The notes below the pieces were generated by a model. It worked only from the letters and a program-made list of their open reading frames with translations. It was not told the DNA's origin and did not search any database. Positions 28,165-36,875 of a stretch of 64,000 nt of DNA are shown in pieces; positions within the stretch are counted from its first letter, which is position 1; each line of letters begins with the position of its first letter. Where the stretch lies: contig PBKC01000043.1 in the NCBI GenBank assembly GCA_002721365.1, positions 1 to 64,000 of the forward strand, read 5' to 3'. Origin of the DNA: Rhodospirillaceae bacterium (GTDB taxonomy: Bacteria; Pseudomonadota; Alphaproteobacteria; GCA-2721365). Position numbers and translations under genes: made by a program.

Positions 28165-29793
28165 ATGATGCGAACCCGCAGTCCTGATCCGGCGCCGGCA
28201 TCCTCGTCCGGTGGGGTGTCGGCGCATGGTCGAGCCGATGCACGCCGTTTCGCGTTGCGCTTCGGCCCGCTCGCCCTCTCGCTTCTCTGGATCCTTGGCT
28301 GCCTTCTGATTGCAGGAGAACGCGAGAGAGCGGCGGTCGAACGGCTGGAGGCGTCGGCGGCCGCAGCGGCGCATGCGGCCGCCGCAGCCAATGCCCAGTA
28401 TCTGGCGCAGTATTTCGCTTCCTATCGCGGCGCAATTCGGGCGGCGGCCTATCTGCAGAATGTGCACGATTTGCTCATCGACCTGGATTCGGGGGCGCTC
28501 GATCCCGACAGCGCGGCCGGACAGTCTCGTGCGATCGAGGTTGCCACACGGCTTGCCGAAATCGTCGATGCGGTCGGGGTTGGCACCATGTTCCTCGCCG
28601 ACCGTCGGGGATTGGTTCGTGCCAATAGCGGGCGGTTGGAGGCAAACCGGCAGCTCGCCTTCGACGTTTCTTTCCGCGCCTACTTCGAAGAGGCGATGGC
28701 CGGCGGCTATGGGGCTCAGTTCGCCATAAGCCAGATTGACCATGCCCCGGGCTACTTCTTTTCGGCCCCCGTATGGAACGGTGGCAGGGTGATCGGCGTA
28801 TTAGCCGTACGTCTCGACTTGCAGGAATACGGGGCCGTGCTGGGGTCTTCCTCGGGCGACCTGCTGGTCGTCGATGAATATGACGTTGTCGTCTTGGCGC
28901 CTCATGAACCGGTTCGGCCCCCTTGCGCCTTCGACGGCGCCGCGCCGTCCTTGTCGCAGGAAGATAGCAAGCAGCGATATGGCCTGCAGTCCGTCCCGCC
29001 ATGCGGGATCACGGATGGTTCTAGGCGAGGCGCTCGCAGTGGCGGTCAGCCTTATGACGGCAGCGTCGACGTGGCCGATACCCGCCTCCGGATTGCGTAC
29101 AGGGGGGATAGCGGCAAGGCCGCCGGGATCGTCGTCGAACAGCGCGTGCTGTGGATTCTGGTCGCAGGTCTTGGGATCATCGCCATCACCCTGACCTTCA
29201 AGACCATCCGCTACGTCGACGATCTCAAGGAACGCGCGACTACGGATGCCCTCACCAGCCTTAACAATCGTGCCCATACCACGCGGCTGGTAGCATCGCT
29301 GCTATCGGCGGCGGACCGCGACCCGCACAGGCGGATCGCAGCCGTGCTGATCGACGTCGACAAGTTCAAGGCGGTCAACGATACCTTTGGCCACGCAGCG
29401 GGCGATGCGGTCCTGAAACGCATCGCCGGCCTGCTACAGGCGACGGGCCGGAAGGGGGATGTCCTCGGCCGCTGGGGCGGTGAAGAGTTCGCGGTGTTCG
29501 GTCACGTCGAGAACGAAAGCGATGCGGTCGCCTTCGGCGAACGGCTGAGGACCGCGATCGCCGAAGCCGCCTTTGGCTCTGACGAGACCATGCCGGGGCA
29601 TGTGACGGTCAGCATCGGCGTCGCCCTTCATGGGCGGAACGAAAGCCTCGATAGCGTGGTCAGCCGGGCGGATGCGGGGCTCTATGCGGCCAAGGCCGGC
29701 GGTCGCAATCAGGTCCGCCTCGTCAAGCCGCCTTCCTCACCGATACGGGGAGGTGCGGCCGAGGCTGGACCTGCCGCCGAGAGTCCTTCGTGA
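28165..29793 (+). CDS. Membrane-anchored diguanylate cyclase (GGEEF), second of a tandem pair
   Basis: The start is one of the two adjacent ATGs at 28165/28168, just after GAGGAAGG; an upstream ATG at 28144 lacks a good site. The protein has about 542 residues. It shares its architecture with the preceding gene: transmembrane helix, periplasmic sensor (QFAISQIDHAPGYFFSAPV, close to the equivalent segment of its neighbour), transmembrane helix and GGDEF domain. GGEEF is at 438-442 with RKGD as a likely I-site. Duplication with sensor divergence suggests two different signals feeding one output. Its last 57 bases overlap, in the opposite direction, the end of the TIGR03032 gene. Confidence 0.9.
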   Translation: MMRTRSPDPAPASSSGGVSAHGRADARRFALRFGPLALSLLWILGCLLIAGERERAAVERLEASAAAAAHAAAAANAQYLAQYFASYRGAIRAAAYLQNVHDLLIDLDSGALDPDSAAGQSRAIEVATRLAEIVDAVGVGTMFLADRRGLVRANSGRLEANRQLAFDVSFRAYFEEAMAGGYGAQFAISQIDHAPGYFFSAPVWNGGRVIGVLAVRLDLQEYGAVLGSSSGDLLVVDEYDVVVLAPHEPVRPPCAFDGAAPSLSQEDSKQRYGLQSVPPCGITDGSRRGARSGGQPYDGSVDVADTRLRIAYRGDSGKAAGIVVEQRVLWILVAGLGIIAITLTFKTIRYVDDLKERATTDALTSLNNRAHTTRLVASLLSAADRDPHRRIAAVLIDVDKFKAVNDTFGHAAGDAVLKRIAGLLQATGRKGDVLGRWGGEEFAVFGHVENESDAVAFGERLRTAIAEAAFGSDETMPGHVTVSIGVALHGRNESLDSVVSRADAGLYAAKAGGRNQVRLVKPPSSPIRGGAAEAGPAAESPS

Positions 29794-30936
29794 AAAGGTC
29801 GAGGGCGGGCAAGCCGAGGGATCGCCATCCAGATCAGGGGCGACCGTCAGGGTACGCCGGATCTCGTCGGATTTGAGGCCGATCGCCATCGGCCGCCTGA
29901 CGCCCGGCAGGACGGCGACGTCATATAGTTCCTCCACAATCCCCTCGATCCGCATCCAGTGCACGATGTCGCCGCTGCGCAGGTCGATGACCTGAATCGC
30001 GCAGCGGCCCTCGGCGTCGCGGGCCTTCAGGTTGTCGTCGAGGGTCAAGCCCTGGAAGGTCTTGTTGTTACGGGCCAGCGACAGGCCGACGACGGCGAAG
30101 TCGCCGTGGAAGCTCAACCCCCGCAGATAGCCCGGGCAGAATGTCATCGGCTCGAACCGGCCGGTTTTCTCGTCGATCTGTCCGAAGAAGCCGGTGCCGG
30201 AATCGAGCACCCATAGCTTGCCACGATACACGCGGGGCGAATGGGGCATCGACAGGCCCGAGGCGACGATTTCGTTGCTGGGAACGTCGATGACAACGCC
30301 GCCGTCGTTACGCCGGTCGCGCCAGCCGTCAGCGATGTCCGACTTGCTGACCGCCGTCACGTATTTCGGCTTGCCGTCCGCCATGGCCAGCCCGTTCATG
30401 TGGCAGCGGTCTTCGGCGGCGAGCTTGGTGATGAAGGGGGGCTTCCAGATCGGCTCGAAACTGTAGCGGTCGCTCACCGTCGCCAGACAGCTGAACAGCG
30501 TGTTGCAGAAGATCGGCCGTCCGTCGGTGTCGATGCCGATGTCGTGGATGTCGAGATCGCCGGTGGTATAGGCGACCTGCGGTACGTAGACGCGGTCGTA
30601 GCCCTCATGCGCCTGGCCCGGCAGCAAAGCGTTCTCGAACCGCCAGAGTTGGTAGAGCGTGCTCATGTAGAGCGTATCCGGGCTGGTCCACAGGCCCATG
30701 CAGCGGTTGAAGGTGCGTTCGAATATCGAAAGACGGCCGTCCGGCCGCAACCCGATCAGGAACAGCTTGCCGGTCTGATAGGTGGTGAAGGCGAGGCTGA
30801 CGTTTTCCTCGGCCAGCCAGTTGGGGAACTGGCGCGAGCCCATCATCTCGAGCTTCGGTGCCGTTTCCGCTCCGGTGGCGGCTCCTACCGCACCGGTTTC
30901 CGCGACCTCGCTGTCGGCGACGCTCTGATCGGTCAT
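29737..30936 (-). CDS. TIGR03032-family protein
   Basis: A 399-residue protein of the uncharacterised TIGR03032 family. Markers are FPNWLAEENVSLAFTTYQTG, a repeated beta-propeller-like pattern, DRCHMNGLAMADGKPKYVTA, GLSMPHSPRVY and PGYLRGLSFHGDFAVVGLS. No signal peptide is seen. The first 30 residues (acidic, alanine-rich) and the last 25 (Ser/Pro/Arg-rich, encoded in the overlap with the cyclase gene) look non-conserved. Function unknown; some family members have TPR partners in glycan-related clusters. Here it stands alone, convergent with the cyclase gene and sharing 57 bases with it. Confidence 0.85.
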   Translation of the reverse strand: MTDQSVADSEVAETGAVGAATGAETAPKLEMMGSRQFPNWLAEENVSLAFTTYQTGKLFLIGLRPDGRLSIFERTFNRCMGLWTSPDTLYMSTLYQLWRFENALLPGQAHEGYDRVYVPQVAYTTGDLDIHDIGIDTDGRPIFCNTLFSCLATVSDRYSFEPIWKPPFITKLAAEDRCHMNGLAMADGKPKYVTAVSKSDIADGWRDRRNDGGVVIDVPSNEIVASGLSMPHSPRVYRGKLWVLDSGTGFFGQIDEKTGRFEPMTFCPGYLRGLSFHGDFAVVGLSLARNNKTFQGLTLDDNLKARDAEGRCAIQVIDLRSGDIVHWMRIEGIVEELYDVAVLPGVRRPMAIGLKSDEIRRTLTVAPDLDGDPSACPPSTFSRRTLGGRSSLGRTSPYR

Positions 30937-31171
30937 GTCTTCTTAATCTCTTCGGTCTTGAATCCGATGATCCGCCATTTGCCGGGGGCGAGGCGAAAAG
31001 TCAGCCTACGGGCTCGGTAACGAGGCGGCAACGCCGAGTTGCGGGGGACTCACGCATGCATTTCCTTGACCCCCTCCGGGCCGTATTGCACCTTTGCCGC
31101 ATTTCCGGGGCGAGATCGGCGAGAGAACCGGCGTGGGTTCCCGGTTTCCGCGGCGACGGGGGGACGTACGC

Positions 31172-33415
31172 ATGAGGACCCTGCGGAAATACATCAAGCC
31201 CGTCCATCTCGTCGGGCTGGCGATGCTGGCGGGGCTCTGGGGCCTCCGCTTCGTCGATCCCGGACCTCTGCAAATTCTCCGCCTCAAGACCTTCGACTTC
31301 TATCAGCGACTCGAGCCGCGCGAATACGTCCCGGCGCCGGTCACCATCATCGACCTCGACGACGAAAGCCTGGCCGCCTACGGCCAGTGGCCGTGGCCGC
31401 GCTCGCTGCTGGCCAAGCTGGTCTCGCAGCTCGGCGCCTACGGCGTCGCGGTGGTGGGCTTCGATATTGTCTTTCCTGAGTATGACCGCATGTCGCCGAC
31501 CCTGGTCGCCGACAGCCTGGCGGGCATACCCGACGACATGGCCGACAAGCTGCGCGCCCTGCCGCGCAACGAAGCGGCTTTCGCCGAGGCGATGAAGAAG
31601 GTCCGGGTCGTGTTGGGCCAAGGGACGCTGCCCCGCCCGTCCGAGGACCGCGAGGAGAAGGCGGTGAAGGCGAGCTTCGCCTTCAAGGGCGTGAACCCCA
31701 CCGACTATCTGAACCGCTTCCCGGGCGTGGTGCGGAACGTTCCCGAACTGGAAGAGAACGCGGCCGGCCTCGGCATGTTCTCTCTGACGCCGGAAATCGA
31801 CGGTGTCGTGCGACGCGTGACCACTCTTCTCAGGGTCGACGAGCAGATCTATCCTGCGCTCACGGTGGAGATGCTGCGTGTCGCCGCCGGGCAGAGCACG
31901 CTCCTGGTGAAGAGCGATCCCACCGGCGTCGAAAGCATCGTCATCCCGAAGCTGACCGAGATTCCGCTGGATCGCACCGGCCGGGTGTGGGTGCATTTCG
32001 CGCCCCACGACCGGGCGCGCTACGTCTCGGCCAAGGACGTGCTCGACGGGACGCTGCCCAAGAACCGGCTCGCCGGCCATTTCGCCATCATCGGCACCTC
32101 GGCGGTGGGGCTCCTCGATATCCGGGCGACCCCGATTTCCGACGTGCTGCCGGGGGTCGAGGTCCATGCCCAGCTGCTCGAGGACATTCTCACCCAGGCC
32201 TTCACGCAGATGAAGGCGGGGGCCAAGAGCCTGACCTATCACCCGCTGACCGAGCCCAAGTTCGCCAAGGGCGTCGAGATGTCGATCGTCATCGTCGTCG
32301 GGCTTTTGATGGTGCTGCTGGTGCCGCTGCTGGGCGCCACATACACCCTGATCTTCGCGGTCGCGGTCATCGCGGCCATGATCGGCGGATCTTGGTACGC
32401 CTACGAAGACAAGCGGATGCTGATCGATCCGATCTATCCCGCCCTCTCGGCGATGCTGCTCTACATGACCCTCACCTATATGAACTACGTCCGCGAGGAG
32501 GCGCAGCGGCGCCAGGTGCGCGGCGCGTTCAGCCGCTACATGTCGCCGGCCCTCGTCGAGCGTCTTGCCGAGGACCCGAGCCAGTTGAAGCTTGGCGGCG
32601 AGATGAAGGACATGACGCTGCTGTTCTGCGACATCCGCGGCTTCACCACCATCTCCGAGCAGTTCGATCCGGAGGGGCTGACCCGGTTCATCAACCGCTT
32701 CCTCACCCCCATGACCGACGTGATCCTGCAGCGCCAGGGCACGATCGACAAATACATGGGCGACTGCATCATGGCCTTCTGGAACGCGCCGCTGAACGAC
32801 GGGCAGCATGCGGCCCACGGCTGCGAATCGGCGCTTGTCATGCTCGACGCCTGCAAGGACCTGAACGAGGTGGTGAAGGCGGAGGCCGAGGCGGAAGGCC
32901 GTAAGCATGTCCCGGTCAAGATCGGCATCGGCCTCAATACCGGCAATGTCTGCGTCGGCAACATGGGCTCGGACCAGCGCTTCGACTATTCGGTACTGGG
33001 CGACGACGTGAACCTCGCCTCGCGCCTCGAAGGCCAGTCCAAGACCTATGGCGTCCTCATCGTCATCGGCGAGGGGACACAGCGCGAGGCGCCGGAGTTC
33101 GCGACGATCGAGCTCGACCTGATCCGCGTGAAGGGCAAGACCAAGCCGGTGCGCATCTTCGCCCTGCTCGGCAATCCCGAGGTCGCAAACAGCACCGAAT
33201 TCCAGACGTTCAAGGCCGTTCACGAGGAGATGCTCGCCGCCTATCGGGCGCAGCGCTGGTTGGACGCGCGCCGGAAGCTCACCGAAGCGCGGACGCTGTG
33301 CGCGCCATGGGAGATCGAGGGTCTTTACGATCTGTTCGAGGAACGGATCGACGCCTTCGAGGAAGCGTCGCCGGGCCCCGATTGGGACGGCGTCTTTGTC
33401 GCCACCAGCAAATAG
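31172..33415 (+). CDS. Adenylate/guanylate cyclase with CHASE2 sensor
   Basis: Start at the ATG at 31172 after a run of G (GGGGGGA); upstream residues in the frame are not typical. The protein has 747 residues. A signal-anchor helix (about 12-30) precedes a CHASE2 extracytoplasmic sensor (about 30-365, with IIDLDDESLAAYGQWPWPR and FDIVFPEYDRMSP). Three transmembrane helices follow (about 370-440), then a class III nucleotidyl cyclase domain. The metal-binding aspartates are D487 (FCDIRGFTT) and D531 (KYMGDCIMAFW). The lysine before YMGD favours ATP as substrate. Expected product: cAMP, in response to an external signal. arsC follows 6 bases later. Confidence 0.93.
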   Translation: MRTLRKYIKPVHLVGLAMLAGLWGLRFVDPGPLQILRLKTFDFYQRLEPREYVPAPVTIIDLDDESLAAYGQWPWPRSLLAKLVSQLGAYGVAVVGFDIVFPEYDRMSPTLVADSLAGIPDDMADKLRALPRNEAAFAEAMKKVRVVLGQGTLPRPSEDREEKAVKASFAFKGVNPTDYLNRFPGVVRNVPELEENAAGLGMFSLTPEIDGVVRRVTTLLRVDEQIYPALTVEMLRVAAGQSTLLVKSDPTGVESIVIPKLTEIPLDRTGRVWVHFAPHDRARYVSAKDVLDGTLPKNRLAGHFAIIGTSAVGLLDIRATPISDVLPGVEVHAQLLEDILTQAFTQMKAGAKSLTYHPLTEPKFAKGVEMSIVIVVGLLMVLLVPLLGATYTLIFAVAVIAAMIGGSWYAYEDKRMLIDPIYPALSAMLLYMTLTYMNYVREEAQRRQVRGAFSRYMSPALVERLAEDPSQLKLGGEMKDMTLLFCDIRGFTTISEQFDPEGLTRFINRFLTPMTDVILQRQGTIDKYMGDCIMAFWNAPLNDGQHAAHGCESALVMLDACKDLNEVVKAEAEAEGRKHVPVKIGIGLNTGNVCVGNMGSDQRFDYSVLGDDVNLASRLEGQSKTYGVLIVIGEGTQREAPEFATIELDLIRVKGKTKPVRIFALLGNPEVANSTEFQTFKAVHEEMLAAYRAQRWLDARRKLTEARTLCAPWEIEGLYDLFEERIDAFEEASPGPDWDGVFVATSK

Positions 33416-33421
33416 GCAGAC

Positions 33422-33772
33422 ATGGCCGAGGTCACGATCTATCACAACCCGCGCTGCAGCAAGTCGCGCGAAGCTCTCAAACTGCTGCGCGATCACGGTG
33501 TCGAGCCGAGGATCGTCGAGTATCTGAAGGAGCCGCCATCACCGGGAGAGCTGATGGCGATTCTCGACAAGCTCGACATGGCGCCGCGTGAACTGATGCG
33601 CCGCAAGGAAGCGCCCTATAAGGACCTCAACCTCGACGATACGGCGCTCGGTCGCGACGCCCTCGTTGCGGCGATGGCGGCCCACCCGGTGCTGATCGAG
33701 CGTCCGGTGGTCGTGAAGGGCGACAAGGCTGTTCTCGGACGCCCGCCCGAGCGGGTGCTGGAGATCGTCTGA
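33422..33772 (+). CDS. arsC: Glutaredoxin-type arsenate reductase
   Basis: A 116-residue ArsC. The catalytic cysteine is C12 in HNPRCSKSR. The arsenate-binding arginine is in IERPVVV, and a family-typical PERVLEIV tail ends the protein. It reduces arsenate to arsenite using glutathione/glutaredoxin. No arsenite pump or ArsR is nearby. It sits 6 bases after the cyclase gene and is probably cotranscribed with it. It may be a YffB/ArsC-like housekeeping relative rather than part of a resistance system. Confidence 0.9.
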   Translation: MAEVTIYHNPRCSKSREALKLLRDHGVEPRIVEYLKEPPSPGELMAILDKLDMAPRELMRRKEAPYKDLNLDDTALGRDALVAAMAAHPVLIERPVVVKGDKAVLGRPPERVLEIV

Positions 33773-33937
33773 CCGCGCCTTGGACCGCCGCTTCTGCGGC
33801 CAAGCACTGCCTCTCCTAGCATTTCCAGAGTGTCATCGTCGGGCTCGCGCCGACGATCTGGATTCCCTGTCCGGTGTCGTCGGTGAATGTGACGACGGTG
33901 CCGAGGATGACAAAAGGGTCGGGTGCCGAGCGGTCCT

Positions 33938-34888
33938 TCAGACTGCCGGGTGCGGGTGGCGGCCGCCGTCTTTGCGGAAGCGGCCAAGATAGGTCGGCAG
34001 CACCACCTCGAGCGACGTCGGCGCGATGCCGAGATCGGCGAGGGTCGCCGCGTCGTCCGAGACCACGTTGTCCATTTTCAGGAGTTCGACCTGATCGCGC
34101 GTCAGGACCGGCATCGGCAGGCGTTCGAGGACCGAGCCGATGGCCTCGGCCAAACCCCAGGAGATCGGAACCAGCACCCGCCGGCGGTCGATCTCGTGCA
34201 GCATCAGCTCCATCAGCTCTCGGAACGTATAGACGTACGGGCCGCCGACTTCGTAGGTCCGTCCCGCGGTCCGGGGCTCGTCGATGATGCGGCGGATAGC
34301 CTCGGCGACGTCACCGACATAGACGGGCTGGAAACGGGTCTCGCCGCCGCCGATCAGCGGCAGCGCGGGAGAGAGCCGGGCGATCGCCGCGAACTGATTG
34401 AACAGCTCGTCCTCCGGCCCGAAGATGACGCTCGGCCGGACTATGGTGGCGCCGGAGAAGGCTTCGGAAGCCGCTTTCTCGCCGGCTGCTTTCGACCGGG
34501 CGTAAGAGGACGAGGACTTGGCGTCGGCCCCGATCGCTGAAATCTGCACCAGCCGCCTCACGCCGGCGGCGGCCGCTGCCGTCGCGATACGCCGGCCGAT
34601 CTCGGCATGGGTGGCCTGGAAGGTTGCCTTGCCACGCTCGAACAGGGTGCCGACCAGGTTGACGACGGCATCGCTGCCCGTCACGGCTGCGGCGACGGAG
34701 GCGTCGTCGCCGGGATCGTAGGCCACCGGGGCGATCTGCCCGACATCGCCTATCGGCTTCAGGAACTCGGCGCCGACCGGATCGCGCGACATGACACGGA
34801 TACGGGCGCCGTGATCGGCCAGCCGCTTGACCAGATAACGGCCAACGAATCCGCTTCCACCGAAGATCGTGACGACGAGCGATGGCAT
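33938..34888 (-). CDS. Complex I NDUFA9-subunit-like NAD(P)-binding protein
   Basis: A 316-residue atypical short-chain dehydrogenase/reductase. The N-terminal Rossmann motif is FGGSGFVGRYLVKRLA, with VNLVGTLFERG and VQISAIGADAKSSSSYARSKAAGE following. The latter resembles the Tyr-x3-Lys region of the superfamily (Y..SK). It matches the alphaproteobacterial relatives of mitochondrial NDUFA9, an accessory subunit at the quinone end of complex I that binds NADPH. No nuo genes are in the window. 165 bases without a visible gene separate it from arsC (convergent). Confidence 0.88.
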   Translation of the reverse strand: MPSLVVTIFGGSGFVGRYLVKRLADHGARIRVMSRDPVGAEFLKPIGDVGQIAPVAYDPGDDASVAAAVTGSDAVVNLVGTLFERGKATFQATHAEIGRRIATAAAAAGVRRLVQISAIGADAKSSSSYARSKAAGEKAASEAFSGATIVRPSVIFGPEDELFNQFAAIARLSPALPLIGGGETRFQPVYVGDVAEAIRRIIDEPRTAGRTYEVGGPYVYTFRELMELMLHEIDRRRVLVPISWGLAEAIGSVLERLPMPVLTRDQVELLKMDNVVSDDAATLADLGIAPTSLEVVLPTYLGRFRKDGGRHPHPAV

Positions 34889-35041
34889 TCAGCCCCTCCA
34901 GCACATCGGCTTTCCCTGCGATGCCATCTCGGTTCGGCATCGCAGGGTCAATTGATGCCCGAGCCCGCCGCGCGCTGTCACGCCTAAAGTTCGTTGACAG
35001 CAAGACCGCGAATAACTAATTCGGGGGCCTCGTTCGCCCTT

Positions 35042-35129
35042 GCCCAGGTGGCGGAATTGGTAGACGCGCTAGCTTCAGGTGCTAGTGACCCAAAAGGTCG
35101 TGGAAGTTCGAGTCTTCTCCTGGGCACCA
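35042..35129 (+). tRNA. tRNA-Leu (anticodon CAG)
   Basis: The 7-bp acceptor stem pairs GCCCAGG (35042-35048) with CCTGGGC (35119-35125); discriminator A and an encoded CCA follow (35126-35129). The D-arm reads GCGGAATTGGTAGACGC. The anticodon loop is TTCAGGT with CAG at 35076-35078. The long variable arm (GACC-CAAAA-GGTC) marks a class II tRNA. The T-loop is TTCGAGT. It closely resembles the E. coli tRNA-Leu(CAG) sequence in the D and anticodon arms. RNase D starts 49 bases downstream. Confidence 0.97.
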
Positions 35130-35178
35130 TCGAGACCCTCGGCACCCGGCCCGAGGTTGCAGCGCGGGAAACGGGTGA

Positions 35179-35790
35179 ATGACGGTCCATCTTCATCGCG
35201 GTGATCTGCCCGAGGGGCTGACGTTCGGTGACAGCGTCGCCATCGACACCGAGACGATGGGGCTCAAGGTCGTGCGTGACCGGCTCTGCGTTGTGCAGCT
35301 TTCTGCGGGCGACGGCGATGCGCATGTCGTCCATTTCCCCGAGCCCGTCTACGATGCGCCGCGGCTCAAGGCGCTGCTCGCCGATCCTTCGGTCACCAAG
35401 CTGTTCCACTTCGGTCGCTTCGACATCGCGACGCTGAACGCCTATCTCGGCGTGCTGGCGGAGCCGGTCTACTGCACCAAGATCGCTTCGAAGCTGGTAC
35501 GCACATTCACCGACCGTCACGGGCTCAAGGATCTGTGCCGGGACCTCATCGGGGTCGAACTGTCGAAGGTCCAGCAGAGCTCGGATTGGGGGGCGCCGGA
35601 ACTGACGCCCGAACAGCAGGCCTATGCCGCGTCCGACGTTCTCTATCTGCATGCCCTGCGGGAAAAGCTGGATACCATGCTCGCGCGCGAAGGTCGCACC
35701 GAGTTGGCGGCGGCCTGCTTCCGATATCTTCCCCATCGTGCCGCGCTGGACCTCGCCGGCTGGGAAGACGTCGACATCTTCGCGCACTGA
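35179..35790 (+). CDS. Ribonuclease D-type 3'-5' exonuclease (short form)
   Basis: A 203-residue DEDDy exonuclease. Exo I is AIDTETMGL (D and E), exo II is LFHFGRFDIATL (D), and exo III is QAYAASDVLYLHAL with the Y-x3-D pair. It lacks the HRDC domains of full-length RNase D, as is common in alphaproteobacteria. Likely substrates are 3' ends of small RNAs including tRNA; its position directly after tRNA-Leu fits but is not proof. It precedes the kdsD-lptC-lptA-lptB-rpoN block, the usual order in this class. Confidence 0.92.
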   Translation: MTVHLHRGDLPEGLTFGDSVAIDTETMGLKVVRDRLCVVQLSAGDGDAHVVHFPEPVYDAPRLKALLADPSVTKLFHFGRFDIATLNAYLGVLAEPVYCTKIASKLVRTFTDRHGLKDLCRDLIGVELSKVQQSSDWGAPELTPEQQAYAASDVLYLHALREKLDTMLAREGRTELAAACFRYLPHRAALDLAGWEDVDIFAH

Positions 35791-35887
35791 AAACCCGCCG
35801 TCGTTGTTTGATTTTTAACGCGCATTCCCCATACTGTGGGGCAATGCAAGAACGATACCGTTGCTCACAGCCAAAGGGCCTGGTCCG

Positions 35888-36875
35888 TTGACGGCGGCGT
35901 CTCCGGCAACGGCGGCTGCGATGGATGGCGACCTCGCGGTCGCGCGGCGGGTCCTCGCGACGGAAGCCCGCGCGATCGATGCTCTGGCTGCCTCTCTCGG
36001 CGGGCGCTTCGGCGAAGCCATCGACATGCTGGCGACGGTGCGCGGCCGGGTGGTCGTCACCGGCATGGGCAAGAGCGGCCACGTCGCGCGCAAGATCGCG
36101 GCGACCCTGGCCTCGACGGGAACGCCGGCCCTGTTCGTTCATCCGGGCGAGGCCAGTCACGGCGACCTCGGCATGATCACCGCCGAGGATGCGGTGCTGG
36201 CCCTGTCCAATTCGGGCGAGACCCCGGAACTCGGCAACCTGATCGCCTATACCCGGCGCTTCCGTATCCCGCTGGTGGCGATGACCGGTCGCCCCGGCAG
36301 CACCCTGGGTCGACACGGCCGACGTTGCGCTGGTGCTCCCCGACAGTCCGGAGGCTTGCCCGATGGGGCTCGCGCCGACCACCTCGACGACGGTGATGCT
36401 GGCCCTGGGCGATGCGATCGCGGTCGCCCTGCTCGAACGGAAGGGATTCTCGGCCGAGAACTTCCACGTTTTCCATCCCGGCGGGCGGCTGGGGCAGCGG
36501 CTGGGCCGGGGCCGCGACATCATGCATGACGGCGTCGCCGTGCCGCTGGCGGCGTTCGACACGGCCATGTCGGAAGCGCTGCTGATCATGACGGCCAAGA
36601 GCTTCGGCTGCGTCGGCATCACTGACGGTGACGGGGCCCTGGCCGGGATCGTCACCGACGGCGATCTGCGGCGCCATATGAGCGACGATCTGCTGGCGCT
36701 TTCGGCGCGGACGGTGATGACGCCGTCACCGAAGGTCATAGCTCCCGACGCCTTGGCGGCGGAGGCGCTTGCGGTGATGAACAAGGCGAGCATCACCAGT
36801 CTGTTTGTCGTCGCCGACCGACGACCGGTCGGCATCGTCCACATCCATGACTGCCTGCGCGCCGGGGTCGCATGA
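35888..36875 (+). pseudogene. kdsD: Arabinose-5-phosphate isomerase (KpsF/KdsD), interrupted by an apparent +1 frameshift
   Basis: Two overlapping frames together encode one complete isomerase. The first (to about 36307) gives the SIS domain with VVVTGMGKSGHVARKIAATLAS, HPGEASHGDLGM and LSNSGETPELGNL. The second (from about 36309) gives the continuation DTADVALVLPD, CPMGLAPTTSTT, FHPGGRLGQRL and two CBS repeats (IVTDGDLRRHM; VVADRRPVGIVHIHD). The switch falls in the GGG at 36307-36309; removing one G restores one frame of about 328 residues. The enzyme makes arabinose 5-phosphate for Kdo and LPS. The start is a TTG at 35888 or an ATG at 35921. The stop overlaps the lptC start (ATGA). This is either a sequencing error or a true lesion with a paralogue elsewhere. 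Confidence 0.88.

Noticed and set aside
31001..33496. 831-codon minus-strand frame opposite the CHASE2 cyclase
   Set aside because: A shadow frame of a GC-rich gene; the plus strand carries an intact class III cyclase with metal-binding aspartates.
35861..36529. Treating the first kdsD frame as a complete 222-residue gene
   Set aside because: After about 36307 the translation becomes arginine-rich nonsense while the isomerase sequence continues in another frame.
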